From positions 18,207 to 27,754 of the forward strand of contig DDEN01000013.1 of assembly GCA_002336115.1 (NCBI GenBank): 9,548 nt of DNA, written 5' to 3'. How positions within the stretch are numbered: position 1 is the first letter of the stretch; each line of letters begins with the position of its first letter. Position numbers and translations under genes: made by a program. Source of the DNA: Chitinophagaceae bacterium UBA1953 (lineage in GTDB: Bacteria; Bacteroidota; Bacteroidia; Chitinophagales; Chitinophagaceae). The notes beneath the pieces were generated by a model. That model was not told the origin of the DNA, searched no databases, and saw only the letters and a program-made list of their open reading frames with translations. Shown one piece after another: positions 1 through 7,095 of this stretch.

Positions 1-544
1 TTTTTTTGATATCCTCAACTTCTGTTGATTCGGAGTTTATAGTCATCACTCTTGCTCCGTTGATAAGTACTTCGCCGTATTCGCAAATGGTATTGTTAAC
101 CATATAACCGAATCGTTGCTTGTGCACTTTAACTGCCGCCAGATCGGGGTGTGAATTTATAATATCCATAAACTCATCGAAAGTATAGACATCTTTAGTC
201 AGCTCAGGCATCTGAACCTGGAATGCGGGGAAAACCTCGTTTTTCAATACCGAAGCCTGTATTGGGAATTCCCCTTTCATCAAAGGATTCCATTGTTCAA
301 GTCCGTCCACTGTTTGAACATAGGTTTTAATGTCCATTTTGCCATCACGAACTTTTGTGTTATTGATGTCATTTGTACGGGAGAGAATGTATATCTCATC
401 TGAATACCTTTCCCATACTTTTTCGGGTACCGGCATTGATAACCGGGCCATGCGTTTAGTCGCAACTTCGAAATTCTGTCCGAACGAGCGGAACTCAAAC
501 CGTGGTTTGGATATTTCACCTATTTTCAATTCTTCGTTTGCCAT
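1..544 (-). CDS. Conserved protein, possible CYTH/triphosphate-tunnel fold (3' end outside window)
   Basis: An open frame runs without a stop from an ATG at 542-544 to the left edge, giving 181 visible residues; the C-terminus is missing. It starts 13 nt after the stop of the propeller lipoprotein gene, so it is the sixth gene of the operon. There is no signal peptide or membrane segment, so it should be cytoplasmic. Seen: an early strand with alternating charge (RFEFRSF, residues 15-21), then a strand pair carrying Ser-Arg and KVRDGK (about 55-69), a segment DGLEQWNPLMKGEFP (80-94), and later a strand with two acidic residues (CEYGEVLING, 154-163). In CYTH proteins an N-terminal ExExK-like strand and later Arg/Lys and Glu strands line a tunnel that binds triphosphate or polyphosphate. 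That resemblance is by eye and the first motif is imperfect (FEFRS), so the function is a guess favoured by the phosphate operon. The gene itself is well supported; the fold is not. Confidence 0.8.
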   Translation of the reverse strand, partial: MANEELKIGEISKPRFEFRSFGQNFEVATKRMARLSMPVPEKVWERYSDEIYILSRTNDINNTKVRDGKMDIKTYVQTVDGLEQWNPLMKGEFPIQASVLKNEVFPAFQVQMPELTKDVYTFDEFMDIINSHPDLAAVKVHKQRFGYMVNNTICEYGEVLINGARVMTINSESTEVEDIKK

Positions 545-557
545 GATATTGGGATTT

Positions 558-1367
558 TTAGTTGTTAATTTGAAATAAGTAAAGCCTTGCTTCAGAATCA
601 CTTATTATAAATAGTTCATTTGTTTCGGGATTGTAAGCAATTCCTTCAGGATTTGTAACTGGTATGCGATAGCTTTCAATTAATTCACCTTTCATCGTAC
701 ATCTGGAAACACTTGCCGATTCGTCGCTCACTATCCATAGTTGCTGGTTTACATTATCTACACAAATGCCAGAGTAATCATTGGCGAACGACAATGGGTA
801 GCTTTTAAGCACATTTAAGTTTTCATCTGTCTCGATGAGTAAATCAGGATTCTTCTCGTTAAGTATGTAAAAATGCTTGTTGAAAGTTGCATACGAGATC
901 CCTTCCAGACCTTGGTTTTCATCATTTTTCTCTACCGGAATGGCTTTTTGCGCAAGCTGATTCCCCTGAAAATCCAGTTTTATAATCGTTCTCAGTCGTT
1001 CTTCAGTAACACACAAAAACTGGTTCTCAACATAACAAACCCCTTCCAGATCGCTTCCGGAATACGCCAGTTCCGAAAGTACTTTTCCTTTGGTAGTAAT
1101 TTTATACACTTTAGCAGTACGATCACTTACCGTGTACAAAATATCCGTGGATGATCCAAAACTGAGATCCGATGTTTCCGGTATATTTACTGAGTATACA
1201 TCCAACGGATCAAGGAATGTAAGATTATCCTTTTTTTCTTTTGAGCATGCAATCAATAAAAACCAGCCTGCAAATACTGGTAAAATAAAGATATGCAAAG
1301 CAAAACCGCAACTAACCGAAATTATTTGCGATTTTGCTTTTGTGCTCGTTATCACAGGTAGTCTCAA
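558..1367 (-). CDS. SdiA-regulated-type beta-propeller lipoprotein
   Basis: 269 residues. A long hydrophobic N-terminus ends in a lipobox LIAC with the acceptor Cys at residue 41, so it is probably an envelope lipoprotein. The residues after Cys are SKEKKDN, mixed charge, so sorting to the cell surface is less clear than for its neighbour. The mature part has repeated propeller-like blades with recurring signatures: DLEGVCY (106-112), QGLEGISY (152-159), YSGICVD (198-204) and PEGIAYNPETNELFIISDS (240-258). These fit the SdiA-regulated family (E. coli YjiK type), whose biochemical role is not settled; related propellers include esterase-like and phytase-like proteins. The annotated ATG leaves only a 6-nt gap after the upstream stop. 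It gives a rather long n-region, but no better downstream start keeps the whole hydrophobic stretch. Being in a phosphate operon suggests a role in extracytoplasmic phosphoester or ligand binding, which is inference. Confidence 0.85.
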   Translation of the reverse strand: MRLPVITSTKAKSQIISVSCGFALHIFILPVFAGWFLLIACSKEKKDNLTFLDPLDVYSVNIPETSDLSFGSSTDILYTVSDRTAKVYKITTKGKVLSELAYSGSDLEGVCYVENQFLCVTEERLRTIIKLDFQGNQLAQKAIPVEKNDENQGLEGISYATFNKHFYILNEKNPDLLIETDENLNVLKSYPLSFANDYSGICVDNVNQQLWIVSDESASVSRCTMKGELIESYRIPVTNPEGIAYNPETNELFIISDSEARLYLFQINN

Positions 1368-1373
1368 TTTGAA

Positions 1374-2978
1374 CTAGTTATTAGCTGCACCTTTGGTAAA
1401 TGCTGTTTTGATTTGCCATTCGCCTGTGGCATTTGGAATTCGGGCATAACTGCCATTTAAAGGGTGACCTCCAACCAAATTAGTGGATGTTTTTTCAAAA
1501 CTGCTAAAAACTACTTTTTGTGGACTGGTCAACTCCAATTTGACATTTTTTGTATTGGAAATACCTGCCGTAAGTCCAACTACCGGAGGTACAACCTTTG
1601 ATGTTACCACAAAATATGAATTCGCTGCAATAATTGTACCTGCAGGTGCTGTATAAATTGTAGCTGCACCGTCTTTTACCAGGTAAACATTACTCATATC
1701 AACTTCAGCATTGGACGAATTAAAGATTTCAATCCAGTCATCATCAGGATCCTGTAATCCGCAAACTTCATTTAAAATTAATGCAGCATAGTTAGGCAAA
1801 GGAGCAACTGTTATAAATGGCCATGTGCTTGCAACATCATGATTGAATGGACTGGTTACAACGCCATTTACAACTGTTTCAACAGGGAAATATGTCCTTA
1901 AACCGGAATTGTCTTCTGCTCTTAGATAGTAACTGATTTTAGTTAGATTTGGCTGACCAGGTATGGTTCCGGTAAAAGTTACATTATCAGTTGTTGTTAG
2001 TGTTATTGCAATTTTAGTATCGGCAGTAGCATCATTTAATGCGTAGTATAATTTCACTTCTTTCACACCTGATTTATCGCTAACTTTCACTGTAAAATCA
2101 ACTGCTCGTCCATCGGAAGGGCTTAAAGTGGAAGGTGTTACTGAGACAAATTGAGGCGGTCCGTCGGCTACAGTAAAAGATAAAGGTGTAGTTGGAGCAG
2201 TAGTTGGGAAATATGATTTTTTTCCTGTTTCATCGGTAGCTACAACATAGTATTTTACGGTTGTGCCAGCTGTAATCACAGGGAATTTATATTTGTATAT
2301 GCCGCCACCGGTAGGCGCCATTTCAGTGATTCTGACATCTGTCCCGGCTTCAGTATATATTTTTACATCCCTTATACCACCGGCATCAGAGGCTGTTACG
2401 GTATAGTCGAAGCTGCTGTTGTCATTTACGCCTTTGATAGTGTCTGCAATTAAAATCGGGGGTTCATTTGTATTGCTGTTGGCTGCTCCCTTGGTTGGAT
2501 TTGCATTTGCGAATACATCTCCGCCATCAGGAATTCTTGCATAAGAAACTCCCAATGGTAAAGCCGGGAAATCAACCTGATCTATGATTGCACTTTTAGT
2601 ATCAACTAAAAAAGCCGATTCACCTCCGGAGGAAAGACCAAATGCTGCATACTTTGTCGGATCAGTTCCTGCCAGGGCAACATCACAAACAATTACATAG
2701 TAGCCTTTGGCGGCAATTTTTGTACCTGCAGGAATGGTGTAAATCGCAGCTGGTTTATCATAAACCCCAAAACCGCTGATATCAACTTCGGCATCGCCCG
2801 GATTGTAAATTTCCAACCAATCCGGATTTGGATCACCATTATTGGATGCAACTTCATTAATTACCAGTGCAATATCGGAGCCTGGCGTAGTATCGTCTAC
2901 GTATACATCATCTTTCACGCAGCCCGACAGGAAAATTACTGCAGCGGAAAGAACGGATAAAACTATTTTTGTTTTCAT
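1374..2978 (-). CDS. Surface lipoprotein with two lamin-tail domains
   Basis: 534 residues starting with a clear lipoprotein signal (MKTK, hydrophobic core, LSGC, Cys at 20). The mature N-terminus reads CVKDDVYVDD; such a Lys/Asp-rich stretch after Cys resembles the Bacteroidota lipoprotein export signal, so surface exposure is likely. Layout: lamin-tail domain 1 at about 36-170 (LVINEVASN, DWLEIYNPG, VDISGFGVYD, IPAGTKIAAKGYYVI); two Ig-like domains at about 175-270 and 274-385, each with a (G/S)-(I/V)-(R/K)-(D/E)-VK strand and paired Tyr (YYVV, YYLR); lamin-tail domain 2 at about 397-534 (LILNEVCG, DDWIEIFNS, VDMSNVYLV, APAGTIIAANSYFVV). Both lamin-tail copies end in SYARIP followed by TKGAAN, so they arose by duplication. 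Bacterial lamin-tail domains are known in envelope proteins, often with secreted hydrolases, and are thought to aid attachment; no catalytic domain is visible here. It sits 26 nt after the porin gene, so a porin-associated surface role is plausible. Confidence 0.9.
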   Translation of the reverse strand: MKTKIVLSVLSAAVIFLSGCVKDDVYVDDTTPGSDIALVINEVASNNGDPNPDWLEIYNPGDAEVDISGFGVYDKPAAIYTIPAGTKIAAKGYYVIVCDVALAGTDPTKYAAFGLSSGGESAFLVDTKSAIIDQVDFPALPLGVSYARIPDGGDVFANANPTKGAANSNTNEPPILIADTIKGVNDNSSFDYTVTASDAGGIRDVKIYTEAGTDVRITEMAPTGGGIYKYKFPVITAGTTVKYYVVATDETGKKSYFPTTAPTTPLSFTVADGPPQFVSVTPSTLSPSDGRAVDFTVKVSDKSGVKEVKLYYALNDATADTKIAITLTTTDNVTFTGTIPGQPNLTKISYYLRAEDNSGLRTYFPVETVVNGVVTSPFNHDVASTWPFITVAPLPNYAALILNEVCGLQDPDDDWIEIFNSSNAEVDMSNVYLVKDGAATIYTAPAGTIIAANSYFVVTSKVVPPVVGLTAGISNTKNVKLELTSPQKVVFSSFEKTSTNLVGGHPLNGSYARIPNATGEWQIKTAFTKGAANN

Positions 2979-3004
2979 TAGTTTAGATTTAGATATTAAT
3001 AATT

Positions 3005-4381
3005 TTAGAAGTCAATTTCAACTCTTGCCTGGATCAGACCGTAATCATCTCCGCCTTTTCCGGCAGCTTCTGTAACTTTAGTGTAATCCGTGGTTGGATT
3101 TCCGTCTATATCTGTTCCGCAGTATAGTTTTCCTTTTCCGTTGGCATACCTGTCGTGATCGATATAAGAATAATTTAGCATAAATTTCACATTTGGATTA
3201 ACATGGTAAGTTACACCTCCGGTATATCCGTTTGCACTTCCACCCATGATTTCTGCTTTGCTATCATTCAGATCGATGTAATCGAACCGGAAGGCTAATT
3301 CAATATCACCCCATTTCTTTCCTCTTTCAATGCGGGTAAATTCACCTTCTTCATCATTGTAATGATAAAGTCCTCCGAAAACCAAATATGATACAGAAGC
3401 AAATAGCCCGCTGGCCTGGTAGTTTTCAAAACCTTCTTTCCTGTTCACTTTTGTGAGCAGGTATTCACTTGCAAATTTGATGTTTTTGTAACTGGCTGCG
3501 AGCTCGCCGCCGAGTAAAACATTTGATTCAACATTAGGGATATCATCTGTATCTAGAAATTTCTTCCGACTGATATTCGTCATATCTCTCATGGATACGC
3601 GATATGTATTCGGGAATTCCCAACTTGTTTTTGGAGTACGATAGGATGCGTCAATACCAATGTGGATGAGCTTATTATCTTTGTTGATAGGGCGGAAAAC
3701 TGCTTTCCCGGTTAGGGAATACCCTTCGTCGGTTCCATTGGCTTTATTAACATTTTGTGAATAGGTTGTAACTTCCAGGTTTTCAACATCGTTAAAATGT
3801 ACTCCTCCAATCACTAAATAACTCTTATCCCATTTCGAAAAATTTAAACCCAGTTGGCGGGCCGGGGCGAATTCTGTCATAAATGGCTCTTCAATAAATG
3901 TCTGATACCTCGATGTGGTGGTGGTTTCCATTGAGATAGGCTCTTTGAAATAACCAGCCTTAAAGTAATATTTATTCTTTTCCGATAAATAACCAATAAA
4001 AGCATCTTTAACATCCAGTTGTCCGCCAGCAAAGTTTAAATCTACTTCACCGGTCCAGTGATTGTATAGTATTGTTTTCATAGCAAATCGTAAACGGCGG
4101 ATTGTGAGCCCATCTCCAAGAGCATTCATTGTGTTTTTGTCAAAATAGTGAGCTCCGTCAAAATTTACTCTCAGGTCGAACCAGGTTCGCATGTCCTGGT
4201 TTTTTGACTCAAAAGTCAGGAAACCGCTCCAGTACTCTGTATTAACAGGCGTTCGGGCTTTTACAATTCGACCATAGGCATCATATCTCACTGTGTCATT
4301 TCCCTGGGCACTTGCCAGTTTTCCTCCCAGAATAAATGCCAGCAGGAGCAGGGCCATTAAACTTCGTTTAATTGTTTTCAT
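3005..4381 (-). CDS. Phosphate-selective porin O/P family outer-membrane protein
   Basis: 458 residues. A Sec signal peptide of about 25 residues ends in LASA before Gln26. The mature protein has alternating amphipathic strands rich in aromatic residues throughout and ends in VEIDF, with the terminal Phe expected of a beta-barrel outer-membrane protein. OprO/OprP-like features include LTIRRLRFAMKT (92-103), GYFKEP (143-148) followed by E, a Thr-rich turn and FMTEFAPARQLGLNF (167-181). In this family the trimeric barrel passes phosphate or polyphosphate; the family name is also given to Bacteroidota porins whose substrate is untested, and the arginine ladder cannot be judged by eye. The gene lies 17 nt after the PiT permease gene and 26 nt before the lamin-tail lipoprotein gene. 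Pairing an O/P-type porin with a PiT permease makes phosphate the most likely substrate and gives an outer- and inner-membrane route in one operon. Confidence 0.88.
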   Translation of the reverse strand: MKTIKRSLMALLLLAFILGGKLASAQGNDTVRYDAYGRIVKARTPVNTEYWSGFLTFESKNQDMRTWFDLRVNFDGAHYFDKNTMNALGDGLTIRRLRFAMKTILYNHWTGEVDLNFAGGQLDVKDAFIGYLSEKNKYYFKAGYFKEPISMETTTTSRYQTFIEEPFMTEFAPARQLGLNFSKWDKSYLVIGGVHFNDVENLEVTTYSQNVNKANGTDEGYSLTGKAVFRPINKDNKLIHIGIDASYRTPKTSWEFPNTYRVSMRDMTNISRKKFLDTDDIPNVESNVLLGGELAASYKNIKFASEYLLTKVNRKEGFENYQASGLFASVSYLVFGGLYHYNDEEGEFTRIERGKKWGDIELAFRFDYIDLNDSKAEIMGGSANGYTGGVTYHVNPNVKFMLNYSYIDHDRYANGKGKLYCGTDIDGNPTTDYTKVTEAAGKGGDDYGLIQARVEIDF

Positions 4382-4398
4382 ACATAAAAGGATTAGAT

Positions 4399-6141
4399 TT
4401 ATAGGTTGTTTATGAAATTGTTTAGGGTTTTATCTTTATCTATATTCATTTTTTTCTTGAGCCGGTACCGGGCTACTTCAACACTTTTAGGTGAAATATT
4501 AAGCAGGGTCGATATTTCCTTGGTAGAAAGATTAAGTCTTAAAAGGCCGGCCAGACGTTTCTCCAGGTTGGTAAGATCAGGGAAACTGGTTTTAAGTCTA
4601 AGATGAAAGTCTTTATGTATTTCCTCAATTTGCATATAAAATTCTTTCTTCTCCTGTGGGAACGACATCTTTTGTTTAATGATCATTGATAATTTATTCA
4701 GCTTTTGTATTCTTTCTTCATTGTCAGTGGTTTTAATAGCCTCATTTATGCCGGTGGAAATTTTTTCGAGAAAAGAAATTTGTTCGCTCATATTCAGTGC
4801 AATATCCATAAACTCTTTTCGCCTGGCCTGCAATTTTAAATTTAAAGATTCATTTTCAATTGAAAATGTTCTCATCTCGAGTTCATTCATGGCTTTTTCA
4901 GACTGATACAGTTGATTTTGTTGGACCAGAATATCCTTTTCGGCTCTCAACCTTAATTTCTGTTGCCTGAAAAAAAGGTATATCAGAACCAGAATGATCA
5001 GAGATGCCAAAAATATAATGCCTGGTAAAACCATATTTAATTTAGGCGTATAATTTGCGAGGTTATTTAGTTCAGGATGTTTATGACCTAATTGTAAAAT
5101 TTCGTGGTTGACAGGGAATTGAAAAACAGTATGTATAATAAAGAGTAAGAAATAGGTTAATAATCCGGCTCCAATCGGCGCTGTAATCCAACCTAGTCCT
5201 ATACCTGCCAGCGTTTTTGTCTCAATTTCCCGGGCGCCTTTAACAAATCCAATTCCAATAACTGACCCAATAGCAATTTGTGTGCTTGAAACCGGTACTA
5301 ATGGGAAGGACGGCAATCCGAAAGAAATGAGGAGGTTTGCCAGCCAGGAAGATGAAAATAAAAATAACACAACAGCTTGTGTAGCCAATACTACTACTGT
5401 AGCTTCAGGTGTAAGTGAGAGGATTTCATTGCCTTTTTCGCTCACTAACCGCCAGTTGTATGAAAATATTCCGATTCCAATTGAAATTCCTCCCAATAGA
5501 AACAGAATTTGAATTCCTCCTATGGAAAAGAAACCAAAATCAATAAAGAGTTCAGGAGAGAGATTTGAAAATATTCCGACAACATTCCCGATATTGTTAG
5601 CCCCTAATCCGAATGCAGCAACTGCAATTGCAATTAACATTGCAATACGCAGGTAGGAATAAAGCTTTATCAGATGGATACTGGTGCGTTTCAAAATCCA
5701 GCGCATCAATAGAAAAAACAGCATACCCAGAAACATTCCGATTACTGGAGCTAGTATCCATGAAAGAATAAATTTGGAAAGCAGTTGCCAATCGGTTGTT
5801 GCATGAATAAAAATGCTCCATCCCATCATTCCTCCAACAATAGCCTGGCTTGTTGATACCGGAAGTTTAATTTTTATTAAGCCCAGAATACAAATAGCCA
5901 CACAAAGTGAGATGACGAATGCAATTGCCGGTTCTGATATATTTCCAAGACTATGTATTGTTATAGTGGTTCCTTCTCCTTGAAATATTGCTCCAATTAT
6001 TACGAACAAACTTGCAATGAAAGCAGCTGTTTTGAAATTCAGCATTTTCAGATTAACTGAAGCTCCAAAAACATTTATTGTATCATTGGTACCTAATAAC
6101 CAACCCAGATACAAACCACTTACAATATAGAGTATCGTCAT
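4399..6141 (-). CDS. PiT-family phosphate permease fused to coiled coil and GerE-type DNA-binding domain
   Basis: 580 residues in one unbroken frame. Residues 1-340 are a PiT/SLC20-type ion-coupled phosphate permease with its inverted-repeat signatures: GTNDTINVFG (17-26) pairs with GANNIGNVVG (180-189), and PVSTSQAIVGG (94-104) pairs with PVSSTQIAIG (283-292). After a loop of about 30 residues, one more membrane helix (368-391) is followed by basic FRQQKLRLR, which by the positive-inside rule puts the rest in the cytoplasm. Residues 392-515 are a heptad-rich, probably coiled-coil linker. Residues 525-580 form a LuxR/GerE-type helix-turn-helix (LNLSTKEISTLLNISPKSVE, then VARYRLKKKMNI), like those that close Bacteroidota TPR-sensor regulators. 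Ordinary bacterial PiT proteins end after the permease. The canonical second GAND is GANN here (Asn183). The start lies 6 nt after the DUF47 stop. A transporter-coupled, membrane-bound transcription factor is the simplest reading; sensing is inferred. Confidence 0.93.
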   Translation of the reverse strand: MTILYIVSGLYLGWLLGTNDTINVFGASVNLKMLNFKTAAFIASLFVIIGAIFQGEGTTITIHSLGNISEPAIAFVISLCVAICILGLIKIKLPVSTSQAIVGGMMGWSIFIHATTDWQLLSKFILSWILAPVIGMFLGMLFFLLMRWILKRTSIHLIKLYSYLRIAMLIAIAVAAFGLGANNIGNVVGIFSNLSPELFIDFGFFSIGGIQILFLLGGISIGIGIFSYNWRLVSEKGNEILSLTPEATVVVLATQAVVLFLFSSSWLANLLISFGLPSFPLVPVSSTQIAIGSVIGIGFVKGAREIETKTLAGIGLGWITAPIGAGLLTYFLLFIIHTVFQFPVNHEILQLGHKHPELNNLANYTPKLNMVLPGIIFLASLIILVLIYLFFRQQKLRLRAEKDILVQQNQLYQSEKAMNELEMRTFSIENESLNLKLQARRKEFMDIALNMSEQISFLEKISTGINEAIKTTDNEERIQKLNKLSMIIKQKMSFPQEKKEFYMQIEEIHKDFHLRLKTSFPDLTNLEKRLAGLLRLNLSTKEISTLLNISPKSVEVARYRLKKKMNIDKDKTLNNFINNL

Positions 6142-6147
6142 TACTTT

Positions 6148-6795
6148 TTATATTGCTCTTTTCAATGCCATGATAGACAGAAGGTCAGCTGCATTTTTAG
6201 CTACATCCGATAAAATTTCGATATGCAGCGTAAAATACCGGAGATGGAATTTTTCGCTTAGTTTGAGTTGTGGTATAGTCTGAAAAACTCTTCTCTTGAT
6301 TGAACTGGCAAGCTTATCGGTTTCTTTTTCGTAAAGATAAACCCGATGTAATTTTTCTTTCACAGAGTCAGGATTCGAAAAATAATCCCTCGCAGCAGGT
6401 ATCAAGGAGTCAATGGCTAAAACTGATAATTCTGTTAGCTTTATTAGATCCTGGTTCAACTCACTGGGAATAAAAGGAACCTCAACATCAAACTCGAATA
6501 AATTAGTTTTAGCTAAATCTATTATGTTGTTAAGCTCTTCCAGAAGTTTTAAAATATCTCCTCTGAGCTGAGGCATAAGTGATTGTGTATAAAGTATGTT
6601 CTCAATCTCTCTCTTTTTTATATCAGCTTCAGCGGATAAATTGGAAAGAGTCTTAAGATTATCCTCAAAATTTCCCCTGTTTCCCAGTAAATAATTTCTA
6701 ACGCCATCCTTAAAAATCAGGCTGCCCTGATCAATCAGGCTGAGAAACTGTTCAATTATATCAATCGATTTTTTTGCATGCTTGAAATTAAACAT
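6148..6795 (-). CDS. DUF47/PhoU-like phosphate transport accessory protein
   Basis: 215 residues, the usual size for the DUF47 (PhoU-divergent, TIGR00153-type) family, all-helical and without signal peptide or membrane helix. Family-like features are the N-terminal MFNF with a following helix, EADIKKREIE (56-65), YEKETDKL (155-162) and the C-terminal SDVAKNAADLLSIMAL (196-211). PhoU-like proteins bind metal ions through E/D-rich motifs of the ExxxD type, seen in both three-helix halves. Genes for DUF47 proteins are commonly found next to pit genes and the proteins are thought to modulate PiT activity. Here it is the first gene of the operon, 6 nt before the permease, which fits that pairing. 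The ATG at 6793-6795 is the start that keeps the typical N-terminus; upstream is AT-rich non-coding DNA with an AAAAGAG stretch about 10 nt before the start as a possible weak ribosome contact. Confidence 0.92.
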   Translation of the reverse strand: MFNFKHAKKSIDIIEQFLSLIDQGSLIFKDGVRNYLLGNRGNFEDNLKTLSNLSAEADIKKREIENILYTQSLMPQLRGDILKLLEELNNIIDLAKTNLFEFDVEVPFIPSELNQDLIKLTELSVLAIDSLIPAARDYFSNPDSVKEKLHRVYLYEKETDKLASSIKRRVFQTIPQLKLSEKFHLRYFTLHIEILSDVAKNAADLLSIMALKRAI

Positions 6796-6838
6796 AGCGA
6801 CAGCTCTTTTATAAATATGGGGCTAAAATACATTTAAT

Positions 6839-6858
6839 TCATCAGATTGTTTTGATGA
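6839..6858. promoter_or_regulatory. Inverted repeat TCATCA-N8-TGATGA, candidate operator
   Basis: A perfect 6-bp inverted repeat spaced by 8 bp, 20 bp in total, lies 43 bp upstream of the DUF47 start codon. A dyad of about 20 bp is the size bound by dimers of LuxR/GerE-type proteins, and the operon's second gene encodes such a domain, so this is a candidate site for autoregulation. It could equally be chance in AT-rich DNA or a small leader hairpin. Confidence 0.35.
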
Positions 6859-6884
6859 TATAGTGTGAAATATTTAGGATAATT

Positions 6885-6995
6885 TTAATATGTAGTGTTA
6901 TTTATGTTTTTAAAATATTGAAAAATAAATAATTAATAAAATTTTGAAGGTATGAGTTTATTTTATCTTTTATTAATGAAGTGTATATGTAGTGT
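6885..6995. repeat. Two copies of ATATGTAGTGT
   Basis: Exact 11-bp copies are at 6888-6898 and 6985-6995, 97 bp apart, with a partial relative (ATAGTGTG) at 6860-6867. They lie upstream of the DUF47 start. The surrounding DNA is highly AT-rich, which raises the chance of coincidence, though the GTAGTGT core is not simple AT sequence. No function can be assigned. Confidence 0.3.
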
Positions 6996-7095
6996 GTTTC
7001 TTTATGGCTAATATTTCATTGTATTGGAATCTTGAAGCGAAAGCCAGTTTTATAATAGAATCTGGTTATGTTTTGCTTTTCCCTTTATAATTTAT

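Larger units (their letters stand above)
1..6795 (-). other. Predicted six-gene phosphate-uptake operon
   Basis: Six genes follow each other on the minus strand with gaps of 6, 17, 26, 6 and 13 nt and no internal terminator-like hairpin in the gaps, so a single transcript is likely. Order in transcription: DUF47 protein, PiT-HTH fusion, O/P-type porin, double lamin-tail lipoprotein, propeller lipoprotein, possible CYTH-like protein. The operon continues beyond the left edge. No PhoB, PhoR or Pst components are visible in the window; the only DNA-binding domain is the one fused to the permease. Confidence 0.75.

Noticed and set aside
280..519. 79-codon minus-strand reading frame
   Set aside because: It overlaps, in another frame, the longer open frame 1-544, which starts properly after the upstream gene and has a protein-like composition; the short frame is a shadow.
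4399..4970. C-terminal HTH part as a separate regulator gene
   Set aside because: No stop, frameshift or ribosome-binding signal separates it from the permease; coiled-coil codons continue directly from the last membrane helix, so a true fusion is the simpler reading.
5597..5821. 74-codon minus-strand frame inside the permease gene
   Set aside because: It is an alternative frame within the PiT coding region, which has intact family motifs across the same stretch.
6821..6830. TATTTTAG-like minus-strand motif as a -7 promoter element
   Set aside because: It matches the Bacteroidota TAnnTTTG consensus only partly and no TTTG element is found at the expected distance upstream.
7038..7063. Imperfect hairpin as a second terminator
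   Set aside because: The stem is only about 6 bp with one wobble and a 14-nt loop, has no GC-rich core and lacks a clean U-tract.
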